From contig VWZP01001440.1 of assembly GCA_013396995.1 (NCBI GenBank), positions 4,737,151-4,801,150 on the forward strand: a stretch of 64,000 bases of DNA, in the 5' to 3' direction. The notes beneath the pieces were generated by a model that saw nothing but the letters and a program-made list of their open reading frames with translations, searched no databases and was not told where the DNA came from. Made by a program: the position numbers and the translations under genes. Below are positions 25,663-38,350 of this stretch, in pieces; the stretch's first letter is position 1, and each line of letters starts with the position of its first letter. This DNA is from Dicaeum eximium. Taxonomy: Eukaryota; Chordata; Aves; Passeriformes; Dicaeidae.

Positions 25663-27182
25663 AATTTCATGTTACAGACTTTGAGGTTCTTGCTCCCTCC
25701 CCAAAATCACCTGGTACTCATCCCTTTACTGAAACAGGGCCATAAATTTAGAAGGTATCACTTTTCTCCAGTCTAATGACCCTTATTTTCCTAGAAAGGA
25801 AGGGGATATCTAATGCTCAACACTATAGGCCACAGGATCTCACAGTCAGAACAAACCACACTGAAGCCCCTTCCTGCCACCTCCTCAGTTTAAGCCTACT
25901 CTCATTTATTTAATTTTTGTATCATTCAGAATTACTGTCCATGCACTGTCTGTGAATGCTGTATGTCCATGACTGTGGACAGGACCAGGTCTCTAGCTCA
26001 CAGAGACATCAGGTTGTTTGAGAGCACATTTCAAACCTGAGAAGCAAGAGTGGTGCCCTGTTACTGCCTTCATTCATGTGGACAGATAGCAAATGGAGGG
26101 GCTGACCTCCTGCAACTTCCATTTGAGGTAAAATTCAAAAAGTTTCAGGTTGCTGCAAATAAGCCAGCTGTAGATGCTTCTTAGTCCATTTATTCTGTCA
26201 TCTCTTAACACCAGAGTTCTAAAATGTTATAAATTCTAATCTCATTGTGCAGATGCATTTTTCTTTGAAAGCATTAACTATATATAGGCACTACTTTAAC
26301 GGCTTTCTAGTTTAAATAAACTACCCAAGCCCTGTTGTCAGAGATCTCCTTTTTAATTATTGGTTAACACTATTTCATCACATACTAATATATTTTACAG
26401 TTATACTCTGTATGAAAAAAAAAATAGCTGTTGCAGACAGTCTGCCATGCTCAGTAGAGAAACACAGACTCCTGGAGCACAACCTGGAGTTCAGAGAATC
26501 AGCCATCAGAACCCCAAGTTACCCCTTCTGTGACATTTTAGAGTGCAGAAAACATTTAATTTATCTGCTGCTGTTTATCCCAATTTATTAAAAAAAAAAT
26601 CAAGACCCAACTTGGTTCTTGAGCACTGCTATTGATACACTCTCAGTATTAATTCTTTGGACAAGCAAGTCTGTTACTCACTTTAAGCCAAGGCCCCAAC
26701 CAAACTACCCTTCTCCTCTGAGCAGAACAGATAGCAAAGAGAATTGCTAATGGTTTTTCTAGCCAAATGTTCTTTAATAGACTTCTAATCAAAGTTATTT
26801 GGGGGCTGATTCTGCATTGATAGCTTAGCAGAAGTAATAGGAATGTAGGTTCAGGTCTCTAGGGACAGTTACAAAGGGGATAAAAATAGTTGATGGCCTC
26901 CCAGTTATTTCTGTTTCCCTGGGGATTTCTGTGGTGCCTCTCGTGCCTGGATGCCCATTATTCTTAAATGGTATGGAGTTTCCCACTTCCACCAGATAAG
27001 CAGATAAGCATCCTCTGTGTGATACATAGCCACTGGAAGGCCTGAAATAGCTCATTCCTCCTTTAGCTCAGCAATTTCTATGCACCAATCCCATTCCACT
27101 GGGCTAAAGCCTTAGACTGGGATTTCCCTGTAACCTTTTGCATCCACAGCAACAGGACACCATACAAAAAAAAAAAAAAAAA

Positions 27183-27203
27183 NNNNNNNNNNNNNNNNNN
27201 NNN
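27183..27203. other. Assembly gap of 21 N inside poly-A
   Basis: Twenty-one N are flanked by poly-A on both sides. It is the same length as the other gap, so 21 looks like a placeholder. An open frame running across it is an artefact. Confidence 0.95.
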
Positions 27204-30200
27204 AAAAAAAAAAAAAAGCTATACTGGCAATGCAGTGGGACAACCCAGCTGGATGCCTATCAGATATTACTCTCACTTCTTTCTTGTTCCAGAAGTGTTA
27301 TTAGTGCATCATCTTCCTCCTGGCTACACAGAGCTCTTAGGGCAGAATGTAAGAGCTGCCATTTTTCACTGTCATTTTCACAAATGGTTTCTTTACGCAG
27401 TTTAAAATGATGGTGTGCTGCTTTTGGAACATTAACAAATAATTCCATGCTTAGATTAAAAAAAGACCAACGTTCTAATGTTTAAAAAGCCACAATCTTC
27501 CATGCTAGGCAAAATTCCTTAGATATGGTGGATGGTGACTGTTATGCAGAGACAAACCAATTACAAACTAGGAACTGAGCAACTCCTAATGAAATTAAAT
27601 ACATCTCTTCCCCTTCTGCTCTATCCATCATTCATTTTAACTACAACCTCTAGATGATTTCATTTGGAAGATGCAAAGAAAGACAACACAACATTGACTT
27701 TGTTCTCTGCACTGTCTCAGTAATGTCCAGGGGACAGAAATTTCTAGGGGACAGTTTAAAGATACTGATCATGCTACACTTTAAAAATGCCGCAAAAAAA
27801 AGAATGATTACTCGTGGGAGCCAGCGTGGCTCTCCAGAGACATGGCAAGCAAAGCATGTACACTTCTTTGAGGAAACCACAAGTTTTAGTTGATAAAAAT
27901 AACATCAATGAAAGAGACTTTTCTGAGGTCTGATATATCACTGCATGATGTATTGCAGAGAATTAATTTTAAAATCAGGTTCAGGAACTTATACATTAAG
28001 TGATTAAAATCTGATAAATTACTGTGATGAAAAAAATCCTCAAAGTGAAATCACTCATAAACTTGCTGTTCTAGTGGAGCCCCAGCTGGGGTGGTACCAG
28101 CTCAGTATCAACATTTTTCTTAACAAACATTTAACCTAAAGGTGGCAAAAGTTGCAACTATCAGTGAGGCCAATGCCTCACTGTGTGTGCGTGTATATAT
28201 ATATAGTGATATGTGCCAGGATAGTTGGTGATCTGGACTTGACCAAAAAAATACATTTTTAAAAGATATTATGCAAAAGAAAGAGGAACAAAAGGGCTTT
28301 ATGTATAAGCATGGAGATTACATCCCAAGAGTAGTAACTGTGAAAAGGATTTAGTGGTCACAGTGGCCAGGCAATTCTGCATGATCTCCTGTGGCAGAGG
28401 AGCTTACAAAACTGCCATGTAGATGAACTGAGGAGTGTAGAAGGCTGTTTTAATCACAGTTAGGCATTAGAGAGATTGACAAGGGAATACAGGTGAAAAA
28501 TTGGAATGTGCAGAAAACAGACAAAAAGTATTCAAGGGCAGTAGAAAAATGACTTAGAGAAAGAGGCTCGGAGAACTCATCTTTTTACTTTATCAAAAAG
28601 TGAAGTACTGCATTGCAAGAGCATATAAGTGCCTCTGTAAAAAATAAATACTGGTAACTAAAGGGCTCTTTAATCTAGCAGAGAAGGGCAAAATGAAACT
28701 CACTCACTCAAAACTGAAGCCAGATCCAAATAAAAAATAAAGTACATGTTACCAGGGAAGGTGATCTGCCATTAGAACAATCCAGCAAAGCACAGGGAGC
28801 ACATTTGCTTCATGCCTTCAGTGTAAAACTTTCCATCTTTTTCAAAAAGGTACAGCAGACAAACACAGGTACAGAGCTCAATTTAGCAAGTTAAATTCAT
28901 GGCCAGAGGTGTCAGAAAAATGGTATCCTCTAACCTTTTACCTGACACCCAGATTTTTCATCTTCCTCTTCTCTAGACAATAGTTATTCAAATGGGAAGT
29001 AACTATTATATCATTATAATTACACTTCTGTGATATGCATTTTGTGGCTTTTATTCTTGTTCTTTTTATTTTTCTCTGGGTACAGCTCTCTGCATTTTAG
29101 GAAGAGATTGTCTAAGCAGCAGGAAGAATCTTATTTAGAAACTCAACGGGCACAATAAAAAAGGCATTTTAATATATGAGCCAGTTTTGAAAGCTTCACC
29201 TAAAATACATATATTATTAAATGGGTAAGGAAAAAGTACCAGTCATATAACTTAGGCAAACTACACTGTGAATTAATGTAAGATCCAAAGGTTCTCCTTA
29301 TTTTTAGCCTCTATCACCACATATCTAAGTGCCTAACAATCCATAACATATTTATCATCGAATCATCTGTGCTGGGTAGAAACCTGCCATTAGTCAAGTT
29401 TTGACAAAGCAGAGCCAAGGCAGACAGAGCTCTGCACCTTGTACCACCACTGCACAGCAGAACCAGAAGCGTTCACAATAGTGCTGCTGCATTTGCCCAG
29501 CCAAGGGCAGAGATCCTGGGTCAGATCTGGACTTAGCTGGAGTAGAGCACTTCATCAGTGCCTGGACTGAACTTGGTGTTTTTGAGCTGGTGCTGAGTCA
29601 TTTCTCTGCACTATAAATCTGAATGTAACTATGAAGATCTAACAGATCTTCTGGGATACCAATACTCTGTCCTCCACAGCTCCATAAAGCAAATTCTTGC
29701 CTATCTGGCAAAACTCAAGCTAGCTTTTTTTTGTGTACATACAAGTTCATATAGTAATCACATGAACTTTATTAGATAAAAATAATATTGTCAATAGAAG
29801 ATCAGATAAACCTGTGTTTATAGCAGCAAACTGGAATGTGGCAGATTCCAGCATTTTGGGCCAGCTACACAATCACTCTCTGCTTGATTGTCTGTGTCTA
29901 AGCAAAGATTGTGCTTATTCTGTCTTATCTTTTGTCCAGCTCCTCTGGTTTGGACTGAGAGCTCTTTGCAGTGTTGTATTAAAGACAATGGACACCCTCT
30001 CAGTTGAGGACTGAAGATTTTGGAAGTGCATGAGTATCACATTTGAAAAATCAAAAAATTTCCTGCTTTTAGATAGATGCCTTCATTTTAGCTTCTCAGA
30101 AGAAGCATGGAAAGGCCCCGTGGCTGGATCAGAAATGCCTGCAAACTCCGAACTTCTGGGACAGCATGTGCAAGTTGAAGCAATTCTTACTTCAAAGTGC

Positions 30201-30696
30201 AGTTTAACAGAGTGCACCTGCCTCCAAAGCAGTTCTGTGATACTCAACCTGAACAGATTGCAGTGTGCGAGCAGATTCAATTCTCACCTTCCAGGGAATT
30301 CTACAGCTATGAACTCCAACTGCAAGCAAACACTGAACCCCACGTGGCTGAATGCCGGTGGCTCATTGCTGAGGACCTGGGCTCAGCCAACCTGCCTGGC
30401 CTCACACCCTCTGCAGGATGCTACCCCTGGCTTGTCACCACTCTGCTCCCTGATGTGTCACAAATTGTGTCCTCTCCAGCAGTGAAATCACCTTTCCATT
30501 TCATGCAGAGCAAGTGTAATAACTTGGACAGGGGGCCTTTGTAGTGGCTTGCTTGGTGGTGCTTATACCCATGTGGCAGTACAGCTAAACTGCTGCAAAT
30601 TTGCAAGCCCGAACTGGTGTCAGACATTCTCAGTGTGGATTTCACATGTTGCAAATATATTTACCCATAACATCATTGTAACAAAGCAAAACTTAC

Positions 30697-30759
30697 CTCT
30701 GTTTTCCCTTTACTTTGACAGGACCTCCTGGTGTCTTCATCTGAACCCCATGCTGTTGC
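30697..30759 (-). CDS. SEMA5B: SEMA5B coding exon, Sema domain (ATAWGSDEDTRRSCQSKGKTE)
   Basis: This is a 63-base, phase 0-0 exon of exactly 21 codons. It is bounded by a TTTTTCAG acceptor and a consensus GAG|GTAAGT donor on the minus strand. The peptide contains SCQSKGKTE, the segment that joins to EECQNYVRV in the next exon; the human SEMA5B segment recalled is ATEWASSEDTRRSCQSKGKTE. The cysteine is one of the conserved Sema-domain cysteines. The Glu before Trp in human is Ala here, and the following residues differ slightly, as expected for a bird orthologue. In SEMA5A the same place reads differently (EATKKACYSKGKSK, from memory), which supports 5B. It is separated from the preceding exon by the 23-kb intron and from the next by 8.6 kb. 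Confidence 0.97.
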
Positions 30760-33700
30760 CTGAAAAACCAAAGTGCACAAGTCACACAAGAATGCCACCA
30801 ACCAGCATGTCTGGAGACTCCCAAAACAAAAGCAAGCATCTCCAGCCAATTTACACAGGCCAATTTAAAAGCAGCATTGTGACAGTAAACATGTATCTAA
30901 CTCCCACTGTGCTCACAGTGCACACAAATGATAAATAGATGAGAAGTTCAGAGGCGGTGGCAACTGGAATGTTCACAGAGGACAGACTTTAATTTACATG
31001 TAAATATAACTTCTGATCATCATTCAGCTGGAAGGTCCAAGACATAAGCCCCACACACCAAGTCATCGCGTTCTTTTTAAAGAGGATAGTGCTGTATAAA
31101 CCCCCAGCTTTCCTTGCCAAAAAGAAAAATTCCCTACAGCTAAGTCCAGCAGTTCTGCATGAATCTGTTGGTCTTCTTAAAGTCACCCCCAAGATTATCA
31201 CCTTCTAAGTAACCCTGCAGAGATTCAAGCTGGATCAAAACTGGGAGCTGACAGGTGAAACCCAGAGAGATGGGTAGAGGGGAGAAAGGCTGATGGTGAT
31301 TTGTGAGGTCAGACAAGTGGGGTCAGGTCTTGAGGTAGAGTAAAACACATTAGGGCTGAGAGCATGTGGGGTCCCCAGTCACCTCTGACTGCCTCAGAAT
31401 GAAGAGGCCCCTTCCTTCACGAGAAAAGTCTAGACCACAAAAGCTGCATTAGAGAGAACTTTTAAATGTAAAATATTTAGTAACATATCCAACTATTCAG
31501 TGCCCTCCCCAATTTTCCTCCCTTCAGCACTTTTTAAAAATAGTCCTAACAAATTCAAGCAGGTATTGTTAGCTGGAGGTGCAAATACATTTAAATAACC
31601 ATACTATACATAATACATCATTCTGAGTACCAGAAAAATAGCTCTGCTACATAGGGAAAGGCCAGGCTCACAAAGTTCAGATAAAGATCCAGAGCTCCCT
31701 TAACAGAGCCAGGTTGTCTTTATTTTTATTTTCCTCAGTACATTACCAACAAAGGAAATAGCTTCAAAGTTCGGTCCGCATCTGAACTCTTCTTGAACTT
31801 CTCACTGCAGCCAATATGTTTTTTAAAATCTAGGCTGCCATAGAAATTGTCCTCTTGACACATGATAGATCCAATTTTTTGCAGGACAAAGTTGGGAAAC
31901 CACTAAAAAGAGAAGATGAATTTTCCAACTCCCAGCTCAGGTCCATGAAGATACTCATTCAGAGCGTCAAGAAATGCAACCAGCCAGGAAATGCATAAAT
32001 GCATTTATATACAGACTTGAAATAAAGACTTCGTGAGCACAGAGAAAGATCTGGTGAGAGAAGAGCACAGGTCTTTCCCTGGAAGCCACTTGGGAAATAG
32101 CTCCCAATACTGCTGTCCAATCCAGGGTGGAGGCCAAAACCTTGCACCTCAGAAGTGTTTTTGTGAGAGCTGGGATAAATCCTTGATGAAAAGTATTGTT
32201 CAGTCATATCCTGAGAGGGAATGACACTGGATGACAGAGCTCACATTGTAAGCCATCACAGGACAGTAAGGAATTTTGCCTGCTGACTACCAGGAGCCAT
32301 TGACATCAGCAATGCAACTGCACAGTAAGATGACGATCTGTAATCCCAGCTCTAGCCCATGCTCATTAAACACAGTGTCTTTGTACCTTCATTCAAGTTT
32401 TGACAATTTCAATTTTAAAAAAAGAAAAAAAATTATATTCAGAAAAGAGATCACATTGTGAGGCCCTTCTTCCCTTCTTAAAACCAGAGACAGAGAACTT
32501 TCCATTATACAGCCCAGTTTACCTTAACAGTGGTTGACAGGAGAAAATGAAAACAAAAATTGTTGGTTGCTTCAGCAATTGATGCTGCTTCACTGCAAAT
32601 ACTCTGGCTCATCTGGGATTGCAGCAGCGCAACACAAAAGAATTTGGCCTCCCAGGGGTCACCCAGCTCTTCCTGCCAGACACCTGCACCACAGAACTTC
32701 GAGGCATGTTGCAAACATAGCTCAAGTCAGAGCACTGCTCTCCTCCAGCGATGTTCTAATGTGCCTAAATGTTTTCTTTTATTAGGCACATTGCCCTTCA
32801 GCCTTCTGAAGCACTACCTTGATGAGCAGTGATAAAGAAGATCTTGGTGATGGCCCAAATTATAGCAACATGTTGTTTGTGACTACACCATTAGTCAGGG
32901 TGCACCTCATTAGAGCTAAGAGGATAATTAAGCAATATGGCAAGCCAGAGTGTTTTACAAGTCCCACACATGTATTTGGCAGGACAGGGAGGAGCTAGCT
33001 TGAGGGCTGAGTAACTCCAATGACCTCTGGTGACTCAAAGAAAATATTCATGACTCTCCAAAGCAGAACATCTTGACAATAATAAAATTATAATTGCAAA
33101 GCCAAGCAGTAAATGTGCACTTAAATATTTGTACTGCAAGGCCCACTGATCTACAGACTAGACCAGGCCTTGAGCTGGACTCCCAGGAGCCTGCACATCT
33201 GTGGCTGTGGCCTGTGGCTTGGACCTGGCTAGGCTCAGACCTCTGAGCCTAGGGTTTCACATGAGCTCTCCAGCATGGTTTGGTTTCTTTACTTGACTGA
33301 TCAGCTGTCTTTTCAGGTCAAAATGTCCCACCCTTGCCACCTCTGTTGCCTTGGGCTTCTCTGTGCAAACTCCCTGTGGGATGCTGATGTTCTGTGCCCT
33401 CTCACTGGTGTATCCAACCCAAGCCCCTCTTCCACAGATAAAAATACATCCTTCCTCTGCCTTAGATCCATTTTGCCCCAGGATCAAACTACTGGACATT
33501 TGACAGAGCAACTTTCAGAAAGATCTCTCTCCGGGGTGCATCTGTGTGTACTCATATATTTATCAGTGAGGCACAGACCTACTTAACACTTGCATAACAC
33601 CACAGCACTGTAAGTGATGCTTTGTACTTTGGCTTCCTTACCTGATCACAATGTTCTCAAAACCCAGGTTCTTGAACAATGGCTTAAGTGCCTCCCCTCC

Positions 33701-36700
33701 CTTTCCTCGTATCCCTCAATAAACCAAATTATAATTTTTTCTTTTCTTTTACTGCTTTAACTGCCTCTGCACATTTGGATGAGGTACAAACTGTATCCAC
33801 CAGATGTTTTTGGTCACTCTGTTGGGATATCCTCCTGAATTTATGATTAATTTTCTCAGTTTTCTGAGACATTTCAGTTTCCCAGCCCCAGAAAACACAT
33901 CTGGGATTATTTTTATACCTCCTGCTACATGTGTCAGTCAGAAGCAGTACACATCTCTGGACCCATATGCAATAACAATTTTCATGGCATGGGTTGTGGA
34001 AGACAGCCTGGATGAAGACGTGACAAACCTGGGAGCAGGGCTATATCCAAATACAGGACAGTATGTACTAGCCATGTGCTTAAGCAACCAAGCAAACAGC
34101 TTTTTAGGCTGTCAGGGTGTCAGCAGTTCCTCCCATTACATCCTTATAGAGAGCACTCCAGCTTCTCATGCTATCTCCTTACAAAATCTCAAGTTTTTCT
34201 TCCCTCATGAATTTCCAGAAGAAATGCAATTTCTAACAGGGTTTCCAGACACTTTGAGGACCTCCTCTATAACCACATGACCCATTCATGTGCCATGTGA
34301 AGGGAACAGCCCAGAGCTGCAGCTGCTGTGCAAGATGAGCCATGCAAACCATGGGCAGGACTGCCCAGCCACCTGTGCAGACAGACACCAGAGGACAAGC
34401 AACTTTGTCCCTGAACTGAAAATGCAAATGAGCATGCCTTCCTTCAGCCTATTTGCAAGGACAGCTGGTCCTTCACATATCTGTTTCTTGAGTTCTATGC
34501 AGGCAGATTTTCTCAATTATTAAAAAAAACCAAGAAGTTGCATGTTTGTGTATTATTTCTGCATTTTTAGATGTCCCATGAAGGGACAATCACAGAGAAG
34601 CATTCGTGTGTACAATCACATGTACCTGGTGTGACATTGCCCAACTAGAAATCAACAGAAGGGGCCACAACAGCTAAGCCTATTCAGTGCATATCTGAAT
34701 ATTCAGAGGTCACATCCGGACACAGAAAGAAAGAGTTAATGTCTCTCCCAATAAATGAAATTCATCACAGTTTGCTACCAGTGCCGACTGCAGATCAGCA
34801 GTGCTCTAGAATTCTAGCTCATCATGTGCTGTCACATCAGTTATTCAGCACGCACTGCTGAGAGAAGCTTTCTAGATACATTTATTTAATTACCTGCACA
34901 TCCTGGTGTTGGATTCCAAAGTACCTGCCTGTCCCTGGCAAGTCCTGTTATCAATAGTTATGTGCATCCTCAACTGTTAATGTGAAAATTTCTTAGACTT
35001 CTATGGACCAGCTTCTACATTCAGATCAGCAATTTATACTTCAACAGCACAATATGAATTTATGGATTAAGCACACACTAATCCCTGCACTGTACTTGCA
35101 CAATAGAGGTTTCAGGTTTTCATGCTAAACCAAAACATTGCTTTAAAACCGGAAAGTTAAGATTGGAGGAGAATACATTACATGCATATTTATCAATTAA
35201 ACCTATTGTTTATTAGACCTATCTCAGGTGTTTTATTACAAACCTATCCATCTGTTACCAACCTCACTTCCATGAAACGAACAAGTGCTGCATGCAAACC
35301 ACTTGCATGCCTGCAGACAGACCCACAACCATGTTGTTCTCTCCTATTAGGGGAAAAATGTGTAATACCAGAATGCACACTGCATATGTTTGAAAGGAAA
35401 CAAAAATCCCTCAAGTACAAGCTTACTAGTAAAAAACAACAAACTCAACAAACAAAACCACCACAAAACAAGCAAGCAAACATCCCCCAAATCAGATACT
35501 GATTCTGTGAGATGCCAGCTTTTTCTAGAAGGCACTGTGCTCCTCAGGTTTCTGCTATGTCAGCAGATGCAGAAGCAAAAGCAGCAACTTGTGTCCCAGG
35601 CTTGGGAGTGCAGGGATTGCTGACGCAGGAGTTTCCATTTCCATCATCTCTCCGCAGTGCCCACAGGAGATTCCTCAGCCTGCCCACGGAATGTGAGGTG
35701 ATTCTGGTTCTGTGCTTGTGCTGCGAGGGCACCCCGAGCAGAGCCTGCCAGTCACATCACCCTTTGCTGAGCTGTGCATGAGGAAGGGGGGCAGGAGGTG
35801 CTGTGCTGTGACAGCTACTGTGCACTAGAGACCTGAGCTGGCAGAGTTATTCCTTTCCCAGTGTATTTATTTACATCTTCCTTTCCAGTAACTGTACAAG
35901 GCACTAGTATGTTCAGAAAAATATTCCTGTGGAAAAAAAAATGTACAAAAACTTGCTTCCTAGATTCCATATACAGGCCAAAATTCTCTTCATCTCCTAT
36001 TTACATGCACAAATTTTTTTTGGATCAGCTCATTTCTCAGCAAGGTATGGAAGATTTTCTTCATGTCTACAGAGAGAATAACATGGAGGACTCTATTTCT
36101 GCCCTGCATTTAGAATCTGCCAACTTCAATGTAAATGAAGCAAATATTTACACACCCTACCAGACCAGTTTAGCTTAATCACATTCTTAGGGACTTTGCT
36201 AAATTGGGGTGCAGAGTCATTCCCTCAGTAGCTGCTCAGAGGCTGGTTCATTCCCTTACAAGCTGCCAGCCTCAATCTTCCCATCCATATTGATGAACAG
36301 ATTTCAGACCTCTAAAATATCACCCATAGATTCTTGCTGATAATGAAAAATCAATTTCACAAGTATTTCCCGATGTTTCTATATACTCTGTGGTGTCTCC
36401 ATAACATAGCAGCAGTGTAGATCTACTCTTTTCTGGGCAAATGCTGCAACATTTAAAAGAAATTGATAAATGCTGGGTCTTACAGCACTTGGAAGAAAAA
36501 AACCTTTCAATGAAGTTCTATAGGCTGGATGAAGAAAATCCATGAAGAGGTTCTTCCATTTCTATGATGTTTACAGTGAAAACATTTCTACACTTTAGCT
36601 ATTTCTTACCTATTTAATCCTCCAGAACTTCTCCATAAATACTTGCTGGTTTAGTCTAAAAATGGAAAGTTAAATTCCCTTTTGAAGCATTGGTTTTTTG

Positions 36701-37234
36701 TCTCTTGAGGGCAAGGAACATTTACAGTGCTCCATAAATAATAACTTTTAGAAATCTAACTTCCTTATAATAAAGCACAGTAGCTTAATACCCTAGAGGC
36801 CATTTCTGAAGTTCCAACACTGGTAATTTATTAAAACTGTGATAAGCATGTCTGATAAAAAGATAACTAATACCAAAAGAATAGAATGCCAAACTTCAAT
36901 AATTAGTTCTGCTTCACACCACAGAATAGGAATTGCAGATCACTGCTCTGTGCAGTGACAGGTATGAGGAATGATCACGGAATTCAGTCAATTCATTGCA
37001 GGGAGAGGAGGGGGTTTGGATGAAGGGAATTGCATTGTGTGCTATCAAATTATTCATTGATTTCCCTTAAGTGATCTCAGATCCTTCAAGATGTGGTAAA
37101 ACTCAAGCTGTTTGCTCCATTTAAACCTGCAGTGCCTAACAACAGACTGGCCCAGACACATGGCTCTTCTGGAGTGCTGGACAGTAACTCAGCTGGGGCA
37201 GACCTCAAATGTAACACTTGGAAGATGGAGGTTT

Positions 37235-37259
37235 GCAAACAAGCAAACAAACAAACAAG
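37235..37259. repeat. (CAAA)n short microsatellite
   Basis: Several CAAA units in succession form a short, simple run. Confidence 0.85.
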
Positions 37260-38184
37260 TGAAAAAATCCATCAGTGGGTTTCAGTTCCTGTAACCTTAA
37301 TCTCTGAATCAGATCCTCTCTCTATAAACAAATGTCAGCATCTCACTGTAGAGGGACTGCTCTTGGCCTGGCATTTATTGGCTGCTGAACACAATTGCTC
37401 ACTGTGTTCATGCCAGAGAAGAAGTGGATGCTTCATACTGGCACAGTAAGGAGAGAATAATCCATCAAAAGAAGGATGTGCTCATTTTAAGAATGGATAT
37501 CGCACTCAGTTCCAAGAAATACCATCTTTGGATATTCACGATTCTCTGTCTCATGGACTGTTATCACATTCTTGCAAAGAGAAATGCAATAGTCTGAGGT
37601 ACATTCCCCTGCCCTGGTTCACCTATTGCACAAATCAGCATTCGACCAGTAGACAGGGAGGAGCCATTTCAGAAGACTGACTCGGTTTTCTTTGGTTTCA
37701 TTCTTAAGCCTTGTTGATTTAGAGTAGTCTGTCCTCTCACTTTATGCTTCCAGGCACCCCTGGACAGAGCACCACTCTAACACCTGGCAGAACAGGGCCC
37801 CAGACTTGATCAAGTATCTCAGCCCAAATGAGGTCCTGTACCTCAGCTGAGCCCACGTCACTCACCCTGTTCATGGTCCTCCTGTATCTCAGATGCAAGG
37901 TAAAATGCTTCACAGGTTTCTTCCTCTGCACAGCTCTGCAGCAAGAGGTAAGCTCCTGCACCACAGTTGGATGTCTGTGCCTAAAGGCACAATCCACTCT
38001 CAACTGCAAATGTTATTCTTTCAGAGAAAGTTCTTAGCTGCTGTGAATTCTTCTTTGGTGGTCAATGCTACTGATTTTCCCTCTTTCACAGCTTCAAAAT
38101 CCCTTGTTATTTACTTGTATTATAGAAGCACGTAGAGGAGTGAACTGAGATTGTGACCCCATATTTCTAGGCAATATACAAACA

Positions 38185-38350
38185 TGCTGTGGGAGAGAAT
38201 TTCTGCCTGAGAGCACTTACAATCTAAATAGAAAACACAAGCACATGGGAGGAAGGGAAAACCAGATGCACAGAGAGGTCAAATGACGAGGAAAAGCCAC
38301 CAAGCATGTCAGAGGCAGAGATGAGCAATGACCTTTGCTCTCTTGTGGAC
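38185..38350 (-). mobile_element. MIR/CORE-type SINE relic
   Basis: AGCACTTACAATCTAAATAG is followed by GATGCACAGAGAGGTCAAAT, GCATGTCAGAGGCAGAGATG and a degenerate tail, in the order typical of amniote MIR-like SINEs in reverse complement. It is diverged and its borders are approximate. Confidence 0.65.

Larger units (their letters stand above)
22136..30696 (-). other. SEMA5B: SEMA5B intron (8.6 kb)
   Basis: This phase 0 intron has a strong GTAAGT donor and an ACTATAG acceptor. It contains the N run in poly-A at 27183-27203, a 24-base duplicated segment (25605-25662), and a short TG/TA run near 28187-28205. I recognise no gene or named transposon. Confidence 0.88.

Noticed and set aside
27138..27410. 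Open frame crossing the N run
   Set aside because: It consists of lysine codons from poly-A and unknown residues, an artefact of the gap.
30030..30544. Overlapping open frames of 151 and 115 codons near the 63-base exon
   Set aside because: They are in two frames at once on the strand opposite the gene and do not resemble a protein. The only supported coding sequence nearby is the minus-strand exon 30697-30759.
33804..34280. Open frame of 158 codons on the plus strand
   Set aside because: No family resemblance, no promoter or splice context, and it lies in the large intron.
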